A stretch of 17,777 bases of DNA from positions 1 through 17,777 of the forward strand of contig JAWLDJ010000040.1 of the NCBI GenBank assembly GCA_041686695.1. Reading direction: 5' to 3'. Both the position numbers and the translations under genes were made by a program. The notes under the pieces are model-generated. The model ran no database searches. It saw only the letters and a program-made list of their open reading frames with translations, and was not told the origin of the DNA. This DNA is from T1Sed10-7 sp041686695 (GTDB lineage Bacteria; Actinomycetota; Nitriliruptoria; Nitriliruptorales; Nitriliruptoraceae). Of the stretch, positions 1 through 6,459 are shown piece by piece; position 1 is the first letter of the stretch; each line of letters begins with the position of its first letter.

Positions 1-99
1 CGCGAGCGTCCCTTCGTTGACGTGCACTCGAGCTGCGAGCCTCGCCAGCTTGGTGGCGTGCTCCGGGTCGAGCGTGATGTTGATGCGTTGGGATGCCAT
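1..99 (-). CDS. Ribbon-helix-helix (CopG/Arc-like) DNA-binding protein, N-terminal part only
   Basis: The minus strand reads from an ATG at 99 to the window edge without a stop, giving 33 residues that begin MASQRINITLDPEHATKLAR. A short beta strand (QRINITL), then D-P-E/H-A, then an amphipathic helix is the pattern of ribbon-helix-helix repressors, which bind DNA as dimers through the strand and are commonly antitoxins or small autoregulators. The C-terminal part lies outside the window, so neither a partner toxin nor total length can be judged. The gene follows higA on the same strand, 111 bases downstream, and has its own apparent promoter with an inverted repeat at 111-123. There is no clear Shine-Dalgarno sequence before the ATG, consistent with a leaderless transcript. 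The family call is by pattern only; the protein could be a free-standing regulator rather than an antitoxin. Confidence 0.6.
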   Translation of the reverse strand, partial: MASQRINITLDPEHATKLARLAARVHVNEGTLA

Positions 100-105
100 G
101 ACGCC

Positions 106-123
106 AGACTACACGTTGCGTGT
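106..123 (-). promoter_or_regulatory. Leaderless-type -10 box with an abutting inverted repeat (candidate autoregulatory operator)
   Basis: On the minus strand TAGTCT (111 to 106) ends six bases before the ATG at 99, the spacing expected when an actinobacterial transcript starts at its start codon. The perfect inverted repeat ACACG-TTG-CGTGT occupies 111-123 and touches the -10 box. Ribbon-helix-helix proteins usually bind such short palindromes in their own promoters, so this may be the operator of the gene at 1-99. No convincing -35 element was found. Confidence 0.35.
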
Positions 124-136
124 CGGTCCGTGTATC

Positions 137-146
137 CCTGATCAGG
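137..146. promoter_or_regulatory. Perfect 10-bp palindrome CCTGATCAGG
   Basis: CCTGATCAGG is perfectly self-complementary and lies about 26 bases upstream of the -10 box of the ribbon-helix-helix gene, roughly where a -35 element or a second operator would sit. It is short enough to be chance. Confidence 0.2.
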
Positions 147-184
147 TGCGGTTCTGCGCGCCTGCCAGCTATCGACGACCCGCT

Positions 185-201
185 CGCAATCACGGCTTGC
201 G
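185..201 (-). terminator. Weak hairpin just downstream of higA
   Basis: CGCAA (185-189) pairs with TTGCG (197-201) around a seven-base loop, starting ten bases past the higA stop. The stem is only five base pairs and there is no U tract, so it is at best a weak terminator. Confidence 0.2.
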
Positions 202-210
202 CACGTCGGT

Positions 211-507
211 TCAGCCGGCGTGAGCGGTCACCTCGCGGTCGAGGCGGTCGCCGAGGCGGTCGGCTTCGATGTCGAGGTCGTACTGGGCCTGGAGGTTGAG
301 CCAGAACCGTGGGGTGGTCCCGAAGCAACGGGCCAGGCGCAGAGCCGTGTCAGCGGTGACGGCCCGCTTGCCGTGGACGATCTCGTTGATGCATCGCGGT
401 GGGACGCTGATGTCCTTCGCGAGCCGGTACTGCGACAGCCCCATCGGCTCGAGGAACTCCTCGAGCAGCACCTCGCCTGGGTGGACAGGTGGGAGCTTCG
501 CCTCCAT
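211..507 (-). CDS. higA: HigA/VapI-family antitoxin, XRE-type helix-turn-helix
   Basis: The 98-residue protein has the HigA family layout: the opening motif PPVHPGEVLLEEFLEPMGLS (residues 6-25), an XRE helix-turn-helix at about 24-50 (LSQYRLAKDISVPP, then INEIVHGKR), and the tail FGTTPRFWLNLQAQYDL (62-78), which is strongly diagnostic. HigA proteins bind the HigB mRNA interferase and repress the higBA promoter. The start is well supported, with GGAGG at 517-513 five bases before the ATG. That ribosome-binding site overlaps the stop codon of the residual higB reading frame, the usual higBA coupling. Because higB is broken here, this looks like an orphan antitoxin, possibly kept as a regulator or as an anti-addiction factor. 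It has no other toxin-like neighbour inside the window. Confidence 0.9.
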   Translation of the reverse strand: MEAKLPPVHPGEVLLEEFLEPMGLSQYRLAKDISVPPRCINEIVHGKRAVTADTALRLARCFGTTPRFWLNLQAQYDLDIEADRLGDRLDREVTAHAG

Positions 508-516
508 CGCCGCCTC

Positions 517-578
517 CTAGTGGTCGTCCACGATCTCGACGTCGTAGGCCAGCGCAAGCAGATGCGCCATTGGTAGAC
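517..578 (-). pseudogene. higB: C-terminal remnant of a HigB toxin, split between two frames
   Basis: Immediately upstream of higA the minus strand encodes YQWRICLRW in one frame (575 to 549) and AYDVEIVDDH followed by TAG in another (549 to 517). In intact HigB toxins these two pieces are consecutive at the C-terminus, in the form QWRICFxW-xxGxAYDVEIVDYH. Here Trp and Ala codons share base 549, so a few codons between them are missing and the frame is lost, as a deletion of about 13 bases would produce. No HigB-like sequence was recognised further upstream, where only about 140 bases remain before the next gene (whole HigB needs about 280). The toxin is therefore almost certainly dead. The match is short, but both pieces are in the right order and position beside higA. 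Confidence 0.7.
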
Positions 579-721
579 CGGGGGAGGGCCAGCCCGGCCA
601 CGACAACGTAGGGCGTGTCCTTGCCTTCCTCGGCGATGGATGGTTGCGTCGTGATCTCACCCGCTCGGGACGAACCGCTTCGGGGCAGGGGACGTGATCG
701 CGAGTGAGAGCGGAGGTGCCG

Positions 722-1606
722 ATGCGATTGGGTGTGGCCATCCCTCTACTGGTGGCCCCGGGAGGGCGCTGGCCGGTTCCGCGTTGGGCGGACATCCGTG
801 CACGGGCAGTGACTGCTGAAGCGGTCGGCTTCGATCTGGTCGTGGTCGAGGACACGATGTCCTGGCCGCTCGAGGACATCACCGGCGGCGCGTGGGAATC
901 AGTGTCCCTGCTCGGTGGGCTGGCGGAGGCGACCTCCACGATACGCATCGGCCACTCCATGCTGAACGCCCCCTACCGGGCACCCGGGCTGGTCGCCAAG
1001 ACCGCGGAGACACTGGACGAGATGTCGGGTGGCCGGTACGTGCTCGGGATCGGCGCCGGCAACAGCCCCGATGCCGACTACGCCGCCTTCGGTCTCCCGG
1101 CCGACCCTCGGTTCTCGCGCTTCGTCGAGGGGCTGGAGATCATCGCCATGCTGCTGCGGGAGGGACGCGCGACGGTCGATGGTCGCTTCCACCAGGTGTC
1201 CGACGCCCAGTTGGTGCTACGCGGTCCGCGGCAGCAGGGTCCGCCCATCGTGGTGGGCGCCGGTGGCCCACGGATGAAGCAGGCGGCCGCGCGATGGGCC
1301 GACGAGTGGAACTGGTGGACCCCGCCCAACGACCTGCGTGAGGTCGCTGGCCACCTCGCGGACCTCGATCGCGCCTGCGAGGACGTCGGACGCGACCCGG
1401 CGTCGATCCGACGCTCCCTGGACGTCTACTTCCCGGTCACCGACGGTGAGCCGACCGACGGCGCGATCACCGAACGGCTGCTGTCGCTGGCTGAGCTCGG
1501 GATCGACGAGGTGCGCTGCTACCTCGAGAAGCAACCCACCCAGCGGGACTGGATCGCCGCGATCGAGCGCATGGCCGGCGTCGTCAGTGAGGTCCACCGC
1601 GCGTGA
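722..1606 (+). CDS. Luciferase-like (LLM) flavin/F420-dependent oxidoreductase
   Basis: This 294-residue protein belongs to the bacterial luciferase-like TIM-barrel family, whose members use FMN or coenzyme F420 to oxidise or reduce small organic molecules. Recognisable segments are the first strand MRLGVAIPLL, the strand-helix unit AEAVGFDLVVVED (32-44), the loop with IRIGHSML (75-81), and the hallmark LDEMSGGRYVLGIGAGN (98-114), followed by ADPRFSRFVEGLEI and PPIVVGAGGPRM (about 178-190), the last typical of cofactor phosphate binding. The length is at the short end of the usual 280-350 residues. The ATG at 722 is preferred because GGAGG (712-716) lies five bases before it; an in-frame GTG at 704 would add six residues and has a poorer site. 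The gene stands alone: a decayed toxin locus lies upstream and a convergent operon downstream. In actinobacteria many such proteins use F420, but the cofactor and substrate cannot be read here. Confidence 0.88.
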   Translation: MRLGVAIPLLVAPGGRWPVPRWADIRARAVTAEAVGFDLVVVEDTMSWPLEDITGGAWESVSLLGGLAEATSTIRIGHSMLNAPYRAPGLVAKTAETLDEMSGGRYVLGIGAGNSPDADYAAFGLPADPRFSRFVEGLEIIAMLLREGRATVDGRFHQVSDAQLVLRGPRQQGPPIVVGAGGPRMKQAAARWADEWNWWTPPNDLREVAGHLADLDRACEDVGRDPASIRRSLDVYFPVTDGEPTDGAITERLLSLAELGIDEVRCYLEKQPTQRDWIAAIERMAGVVSEVHRA

Positions 1607-1613
1607 GCGCCCC

Positions 1614-1634
1614 GTCCCGGCCGCGGTGCGGGAC
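1614..1634. terminator. Hairpin between the convergent LLM and SDR genes
   Basis: GTCCCG (1614-1619) pairs perfectly with CGGGAC (1629-1634) around a nine-base loop, eight bases after the LLM stop codon. There is no U tract on either strand. Its position between convergent genes fits a bidirectional stop signal. The rest of this 108-base gap shows nothing recognisable. Confidence 0.3.
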
Positions 1635-1714
1635 CGAGCGGCTCCCATCGGAGGTGTCACGCCGCCGTCCGCGCCGGGAGGTGGTCGCAGCGGACGGTCG
1701 CAACAGCAGGCCGT

Positions 1715-2518
1715 TCATCCCCCACCCAGGCGCCGGGCCGCCAGACGACGGGCCAGGGTCGGCGCCAGCCGGCTCGCCGCGTCGGCGAGGTAAGCGGTGC
1801 GGCCCACCAGCATCCGGGTCGGGACATGAGCACCGCGCCGACGTCTGGCCGCGACCCTGACGATCGCCCGGGCCAGGTCATCCGCGTCGAGCGTTGCGCC
1901 GGTGGTGGTCCGCGGCGGTGCCGATCCGACGTCGGTGACGGTGGTGGCCAGGAACGGTGCGTGCACCACGGTGACGCTGATCCCGTCCTGTGCCAGCTCG
2001 TCGGCCAGCGCGAGGAACGTGCCGGTGACGGCATGCTTCGCGCCGACGTAGGCCGGGCGGCCGGCGATCGGCAGGAACCCCGCGACCGAGGACACGACGA
2101 CGAGGTGGCCCCGCGCCGCCCGCAGGGGTGGCAGTGCGGCGCGCGCCGTCCTGAGGGCCCCGTGGTAGTTGACGTCCATCACCCGCTGGAACACCGCATC
2201 GTCGCCGGGGTCCAGCTTCCCGAGCGCGGTGACCCCCGCCGCGGCGACGACGAGGTCCAACGTCGGCACCTCGCGCAGCCCCTCGGTCAGTACGTCCTGG
2301 CTCGCGGCGTCGGTCAGGTCGACGTCCAGCCAGGCCTCGCTCGCGCCCGGATGGTCGGCCGCGGCTGCCGTGCCGGGGCGGTCCACCCCGATCCGGGTAT
2401 AGCCGGCGGCGCCGAGCAGGCGCAGCAGCGCCTGACCGACGTGCCCCGCGGCGCCCGTGACCAGCGCGTGATGGGGCGCGGTGGCTACCGGTGGTGGTCG
2501 CGGCGTGAGGTCAGGCAT
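1715..2518 (-). CDS. Classical short-chain dehydrogenase/reductase
   Basis: This 267-residue protein has a Rossmann NAD(P)-binding motif TGAAGHVG (21-28), an AAAG segment (92-95, the place of the usual NNAG), and a complete catalytic tetrad: Asn117 (MDVNYHG), Ser144 (VVSSVAG), Tyr157 and Lys161 (YVGAK). Such enzymes oxidise alcohols or reduce ketones. An Asp at the end of the second strand (GVDRPG, 45-47) suggests a preference for NAD over NADP. The C-terminus is rich in Arg and Ala (ARRLAARRLGGG), as in SDRs that associate with membranes or lipid-like substrates, but that is only suggestive. The gene is the last of a four-gene unit: its ATG overlaps the end of the upstream epimerase gene by eight bases (ATGCCTGA), and GGAGG lies seven bases before it, implying translational coupling and a role in the same pathway. 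Substrate unknown. Confidence 0.9.
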   Translation of the reverse strand: MPDLTPRPPPVATAPHHALVTGAAGHVGQALLRLLGAAGYTRIGVDRPGTAAAADHPGASEAWLDVDLTDAASQDVLTEGLREVPTLDLVVAAAGVTALGKLDPGDDAVFQRVMDVNYHGALRTARAALPPLRAARGHLVVVSSVAGFLPIAGRPAYVGAKHAVTGTFLALADELAQDGISVTVVHAPFLATTVTDVGSAPPRTTTGATLDADDLARAIVRVAARRRRGAHVPTRMLVGRTAYLADAASRLAPTLARRLAARRLGGG

Positions 2519-3455
2519 GCTGCGCCCTCCGGAACCGGGCGTAGCACTCGGCGGTGGTCGATCGCGGCAGTCCCGGGAACGCCTCCCGGAGCCGGTCGTT
2601 GGCGAGCACCGGCCGGTAGCGCAGGAAGTCGACCTGCTCGGGCCCGTAGGGCAGCAGCCGCAGAGGGTGGGCGACCGCCAGGACGGCCGCGATCAGACCC
2701 GGCGGGACCGGCAGGTAGGGCTTGCCCTCGATCGCTGCGATCTCGCGCAGCGTGAGGACCCCGTCACCGGCGAGGTTGAACACCCCGGCGACGCGTTCGG
2801 CGACGGCGCGGGCGATCACCTCGGCCACGTCCCGGTCGTGGACGAAGACGAACGGCACGTCGGTGTCGCTCAGTCCGAGGATCGCCCGTCCGGTGAAGCG
2901 GCGGGTGATCTGGTTGTCGGTGCCCTCGCCCAGGATCGTCCCGGGGCGCAGCACCAGCTGGGCGAGCTCGGGGTGGCGCTGCCGGGCCGCTGCCAGCAGA
3001 GCTTCGACCTCCGCCTTGTGCTTGCTGTAGGCGAACCGCGGGTGGCCGGGCACCGGGTCGGTCTCCACCAGCGGCCGGGCGCGATTGGCGGGGGTGTAGC
3101 CGTACGCGGCCCCCGAGGAGGTCACCGTCAGGTGCGTGACCCCGGCGGCCAGGCAGGCTTCCAGGACCCGGCGGGTGCCACCCACCTCGATGTCGTGCAG
3201 TGTGGCGGCGTCCATGCCGGGCGGCGGGTCCACGATCGCCGCGAGGTGGACGACCGTGTCGATGTCGTGCTCATGGAGCAGCGCCACCAGGTCGACCTCG
3301 CGCAGATCGGCGGTGACGTCGGTGATGCCGTCGCGCTCGGTCCCCGGAGGTCGGCGGTCCAGGGACACCAGCTGCTCGTGGCCGGCAGCCGACAGCGCCT
3401 CGAGCGTGAGGGAGCCGAGGTAGCCGCTGCCGCCGGTGACCAGGATCCGGCTCAT
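2511..3455 (-). CDS. Extended SDR, NAD-dependent epimerase/dehydratase family
   Basis: This 314-residue protein has the extended-SDR architecture: nucleotide-binding TGGSGYLG (7-14), VVHLAA (68-73), the active-site Ser in VTSSGAAYG (111-119), and the Tyr143/Lys147 pair (YSKHK). A short C-terminal substrate domain follows. The family contains sugar-nucleotide epimerases, hydroxysteroid and dihydroflavonol reductases; the C-terminal half (LRLLPYGPEQVDFLRYRPV) does not match sugar-nucleotide epimerases that I recognise and may favour a hydrophobic substrate. The start at 3455 is chosen because its ATG overlaps the stop of the transporter gene as ATGA and gives the Rossmann fold a normal N-terminus; a longer in-frame start at 3554 would intrude 100 bases into that gene. 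It overlaps the downstream SDR by eight bases. An epimerase-type and a classical SDR expressed together suggest two successive redox steps on one substrate. Confidence 0.88.
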   Translation of the reverse strand: MSRILVTGGSGYLGSLTLEALSAAGHEQLVSLDRRPPGTERDGITDVTADLREVDLVALLHEHDIDTVVHLAAIVDPPPGMDAATLHDIEVGGTRRVLEACLAAGVTHLTVTSSGAAYGYTPANRARPLVETDPVPGHPRFAYSKHKAEVEALLAAARQRHPELAQLVLRPGTILGEGTDNQITRRFTGRAILGLSDTDVPFVFVHDRDVAEVIARAVAERVAGVFNLAGDGVLTLREIAAIEGKPYLPVPPGLIAAVLAVAHPLRLLPYGPEQVDFLRYRPVLANDRLREAFPGLPRSTTAECYARFRRAQHA

Positions 3456-4444
3456 GCCTCGGCCGCGAGTTCGGTCGCGGAGCGCTGCGGTGGCCGGCGC
3501 GACCAGACGCCGGCGATGGCCAGCCCCGCGATGAGGTGCCAGATCCCCCACCATGCCGCGACCAGCGCCATCCCGCCGAGCCCACCGAAGAAGCCGAAGA
3601 TCAGCACCAGCGCCAGGGCCGAGTTCTGGATACCGACCTCGATGCTCACCGCCCGCCGGTCCCGTTCCGTCAGCCGCGCCGCCGCGGCAGCGCCGTAGCC
3701 CAGCCCCAACGCCAAGGCGTTGTGCAGGAACACGGCACCGAGCACCGTGCCGAGCAGCGCGGTGAAGTGCTCGATGTTGGTGATGAACGCCACGGCGATG
3801 AACAGCACGAAGAACACGATCGAGATGATGCGCACGGGGCGGTACATGCGCGTGGCGAGCTGCGGACGTCGCTGCCGCAGGACCACACCCGCGGTCACCG
3901 GCACGGCCAGGAGCAGGCCGATCGTGATCGCGAGATCGACGGGGTCGAGCGCGACCGAGCGCAGGACCTCACGGGTGCCCGGGTCCAGCGAGCCCCAGAA
4001 GGCGAAGTTCAGGGGCGTCAGCACCGCCGCCAGCAGGGTCGAGACCCCGGTCATCCCGATGGACAGTCCGGTGTTGCCCTTGGCCAGGTGGGTGACGATG
4101 TTGGAGATGTTGCCGCCGGGACAGCAGCCGACCAGGATCATCCCCAGCGCGATGGACGGCTGTGGCGCGAGCACCTGGGTCAGGCCGAAGGTGAAGGCGG
4201 GCAGGAACAGGAACTGGGAGACGAGGCCGATCATGGGGGCCCTCGGCGTCGCGAACACCGCTCGCAGGTCCGAGAGGCGCACGTCCAATGCCACGCCGAA
4301 CATGATGATGCCGATGGCGATGTTGAGCACCAGCAGGCTGCCCGGGTCGAAGTTGAGCTGGACGTCGTCGACGGCCTGGGCGAGCACGAGACCGTCCACC
4401 GGCAGCGCGGCCAACGCGGACGTCGCCGTCACCGCCGCGCTCAT
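3452..4444 (-). CDS. BASS/SBF-family transporter (bile acid:Na+ symporter-like)
   Basis: This 330-residue integral membrane protein has about nine or ten hydrophobic segments (for example 36-54, 71-92, 97-108, 125-150, 168-189, 204-222, 228-255, 277-315). Two signatures of the SBF (bile acid:sodium symporter) family are present: CCPGGNISN (107-115) in the first discontinuous helix, and EVGIQNSALA (269-278), whose acidic and Gln residues form part of the Na+ sites in structurally known members. Family members import bile acids, steroid sulfates, pyruvate, pantoate or other organic anions with Na+. The gene sits between a ThDP enzyme and two dehydrogenases, joined to both neighbours by 4-base ATGA overlaps, so it very probably moves a substrate or product of that pathway. 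GAGGA lies nine bases before its ATG. It is clearly not an arsenite carrier of the ACR3 type by these motifs, but the true substrate is unknown. Confidence 0.92.
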   Translation of the reverse strand: MSAAVTATSALAALPVDGLVLAQAVDDVQLNFDPGSLLVLNIAIGIIMFGVALDVRLSDLRAVFATPRAPMIGLVSQFLFLPAFTFGLTQVLAPQPSIALGMILVGCCPGGNISNIVTHLAKGNTGLSIGMTGVSTLLAAVLTPLNFAFWGSLDPGTREVLRSVALDPVDLAITIGLLLAVPVTAGVVLRQRRPQLATRMYRPVRIISIVFFVLFIAVAFITNIEHFTALLGTVLGAVFLHNALALGLGYGAAAAARLTERDRRAVSIEVGIQNSALALVLIFGFFGGLGGMALVAAWWGIWHLIAGLAIAGVWSRRPPQRSATELAAEA

Positions 4445-6216
4445 CCCGCGGGTTCCTCGTGCATGGCCTTGAAGGTCCTCAGGGCCGGCGGCCACAGGTG
4501 CGCGCCGCTGTCGACATCGACGTGGACGACCGATGGGCCGTCCGCGTCGCGACAGCGCTCGAGCGCCGGGCGCAGTTCGTCGGGCCGGGAGACACGCTCG
4601 CCGTGGGCTCCCATCGAGCGCGCCAGATCGTCGTAGCGGATCTCCGTGAGGTCGGCGTACACGGTGTCGCCGTCGGGCAGGGGCTTGTCCAGGAGCATCC
4701 GCCGCGCCACGGTCTTGAGCGGCTTGGCGGCGATCGACTGGCTCATCTTCACCATGCCCCAGGCCCGATCGGCGAACACGATCCAGGTCACGTCCAGCCC
4801 GTGGCGGACCGCGGTCTCGACCTCCTGGGGATGCATGCCGAAGGCACCATCGCCGATCAGGCAGCAGACCGGCCGATCGGGCGCGGCGACCTTGGCGCCC
4901 AGCGGCTGTGCCATGCCCGCGCCGAGCATGCCGAACTTGTAGGTCGACAGGTGGGACCGGGTCGCGCGAGCCTGGAGGTAGAACTGCGACCACACCGCGG
5001 TGTTGCCGCCGTCGATCACCCAGATCGTGTCCTCATCGAAGACCTCCTGTGCGGTGACGGGGACCCGAGCCGGATGGACGGGGCCCTTGCGGTCGCTCGC
5101 CTCGAGCGCACGGTCCAGCTTCGCGCGGTTGGCCACCCGTGCTTCGCCGAGCTCGTCCAGCCACGCTCGCCGCTCGGCGGTGTGCGGGGACGCGTCCTGC
5201 GCTTCGACGGCCTCGATCAGTGCCGCCAGGCTCGTGCGGACGTCGGCACGGATCGCCTGCTTGAGCGGGCGGTTGGCGCCCAGGATCGCAGGATCGATGT
5301 CGATCTGGACGGTGGCGGCGGCATCGGCGCGGGCCCAGTTCGGGGCCTTGCCCCACCAGTCGGTCTCGCCGAGCCGGGACCCGAGCACGACGATGAGATC
5401 GGTCTCGTTGCGCACCCGGTCCACCAGATCGACATGGACCATCGGCACCGCCGGGCGCGTGCGTTCGTCGACCACGCAGCGTGCCCCCCAGCTGGTGGTC
5501 ACCGCGGCGTCGAGCAACTCGGCGAGTCGTGCCAGTTCGGCCTCCGCACCGGCGTGCAGGACCCCCGAGCCGGCATGCAACAGGGGGCGGCGTGCCTCGT
5601 GGAGCAGGCTCGCCACGGTGGCCACCTGATCGGGATCCGGCGCCAGGGGGGTGAGCGAGCGGTAGGTCGACGGCGCCCACAGCACCTGGCCCTCGAGCTC
5701 GTGGACCCCGTTGATGAGGTCCTCTGGCACGTCGAGGTGGACGACACCGGGTCGGGCCGACCACGCGGCGCGCAGCGCGTGTCGCAGCAGCTCCGGGATG
5801 CGCTCGGCCGACGGTGCATGCCCGGACCACCGGGTCATCGGGGCGGTGACCGCGGTCTGGTCGAAGTACTGGTAGGTCCCGCCGCGGTCGGGATGGCCGA
5901 TCCCGGTCCGGCGCGCGGAGGTCAGGAGCAGGACCCGGTTGCCCTCGGCCTCTTCCACGGCCACCCCGGGGAGCACGTTGGCCACCCCGGGACCGTTGCT
6001 GGCCATCACCACCCCGAGTCGGCCGGTCGTGCGGGCATACGCCCCGGCCATGTGCGCGGCCGAGGTCTCGTGGCGCGGCGAGATCAACTCGATGCCGGCC
6101 TCGGCGAAGCTCGCGTACAGGCCGTAGTAGGTCCCGTCGATGATGCCGAAGACCCGGTCGACGCCCTCGGCGGCGAGCATCCTCGCCATGATCGCGCCAC
6201 CCGACAGTGCCACCAT
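4441..6216 (-). CDS. ThDP-dependent enzyme of the acetolactate synthase/2-oxo-acid decarboxylase superfamily
   Basis: The 591-residue protein has the three-domain layout of this family: the N-terminal Pyr domain (about 1-175) with catalytic Glu50 (RHETSAAHMAGAYAR), a central domain (about 195-335, VVLGSRLGETD), and a C-terminal PP domain (about 385-570) with the ThDP-binding GDGAFGMHPQEVE starting at 455. At the end of that motif the usual NN is A-D (FADRAWGM, 481-488), so Asp483 would replace the metal-binding Asn. Such enzymes decarboxylate 2-oxo acids and may join the aldehyde unit to a second molecule. The start at 6216 has GAGGGAG just upstream and matches the domain start; the open frame extends much further upstream but would run antisense through sua5. 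First gene of the operon, it overlaps the transporter as ATGA. No FAD-type signature was obvious, so acetolactate synthesis for amino acids is unlikely. Reaction unknown. Confidence 0.88.
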   Translation of the reverse strand: MVALSGGAIMARMLAAEGVDRVFGIIDGTYYGLYASFAEAGIELISPRHETSAAHMAGAYARTTGRLGVVMASNGPGVANVLPGVAVEEAEGNRVLLLTSARRTGIGHPDRGGTYQYFDQTAVTAPMTRWSGHAPSAERIPELLRHALRAAWSARPGVVHLDVPEDLINGVHELEGQVLWAPSTYRSLTPLAPDPDQVATVASLLHEARRPLLHAGSGVLHAGAEAELARLAELLDAAVTTSWGARCVVDERTRPAVPMVHVDLVDRVRNETDLIVVLGSRLGETDWWGKAPNWARADAAATVQIDIDPAILGANRPLKQAIRADVRTSLAALIEAVEAQDASPHTAERRAWLDELGEARVANRAKLDRALEASDRKGPVHPARVPVTAQEVFDEDTIWVIDGGNTAVWSQFYLQARATRSHLSTYKFGMLGAGMAQPLGAKVAAPDRPVCCLIGDGAFGMHPQEVETAVRHGLDVTWIVFADRAWGMVKMSQSIAAKPLKTVARRMLLDKPLPDGDTVYADLTEIRYDDLARSMGAHGERVSRPDELRPALERCRDADGPSVVHVDVDSGAHLWPPALRTFKAMHEEPAG

Positions 6217-6270
6217 GATCGCTCCCTCGTTCTCCCGGTCGAGCGTGGCGGTGGCCGGACCCGCATCCGT

Positions 6271-6287
6271 CCACCTGCGTGCGGTGG
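6271..6287 (-). promoter_or_regulatory. Small hairpin in the leader of the ThDP operon
   Basis: CCACC (6271-6275) pairs with GGTGG (6283-6287) around a seven-base loop, about 55 bases before the ATG of the ThDP gene and within its probable untranslated leader. No TPP riboswitch core was found. It may be chance in GC-rich DNA. Confidence 0.2.
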
Positions 6288-6328
6288 GTCGGGCGTGCCG
6301 GTCGGCTCCCCGACGACTCGACCCCGGC

Positions 6329-6334
6329 ACCGTA
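6329..6334 (-). promoter_or_regulatory. Candidate -10 box of the ThDP operon
   Basis: TACGGT on the minus strand (6334 to 6329) fits the actinobacterial TANNNT -10 pattern and would give a leader of about 105 bases. The region about 20 bases upstream, where -35 should be, holds the palindrome at 6353-6363. No consensus -35 is visible, so this is a weak call. Confidence 0.3.
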
Positions 6335-6352
6335 GAGCTTCGCGGGCCGCAA

Positions 6353-6363
6353 CGGAACTTCCG
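6353..6363. promoter_or_regulatory. Perfect palindrome CGGAACTTCCG between divergent genes
   Basis: CGGAA and TTCCG flank a single C. The site lies in the 243-base divergent gap between the ThDP operon and sua5, at the expected -35 position of the minus-strand promoter and about 30 bases upstream of the plus-strand -10 box. This is a sensible place for a repressor or activator site for the operon. No regulator gene is adjacent. Confidence 0.3.
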
Positions 6364-6391
6364 GCGACGACGGGCCCCGACGCAGCGGCGG

Positions 6392-6397
6392 TAGGGT
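6392..6397 (+). promoter_or_regulatory. Candidate -10 box of sua5 (TAGGGT, followed by CG)
   Basis: TAGGGT fits TANNNT and is followed by CGCG. The same TAGGGTCG string precedes the GH65 gene (8269) and a close variant precedes DUF3039 (7945). Transcription would start near 6404, leaving a leader of about 55 bases before the GTG. Confidence 0.4.
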
Positions 6398-6459
6398 CGC
6401 GCCCCGAGGCCCCGGAGGCTGCGCACGAGCTCCGGTGGCACGCGCGAGGACGGTGACGG

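Noticed and set aside
704..721. GTG at 704 as the start of the LLM gene
   Set aside because: The ATG at 722 has GGAGG at five bases and gives the standard first strand; the GTG adds six residues that overlap that ribosome-binding site.
6217..6335. TPP riboswitch in the leader of the ThDP operon
   Set aside because: The operon uses ThDP as cofactor, so this was looked for, but the conserved CUGAGA-type core was not found and the only structure is a five-pair hairpin.
4459..6456. 665-codon plus-strand frame antisense to the ThDP gene
   Set aside because: No recognisable domain; the minus strand has clear ThDP motifs and operon overlaps.
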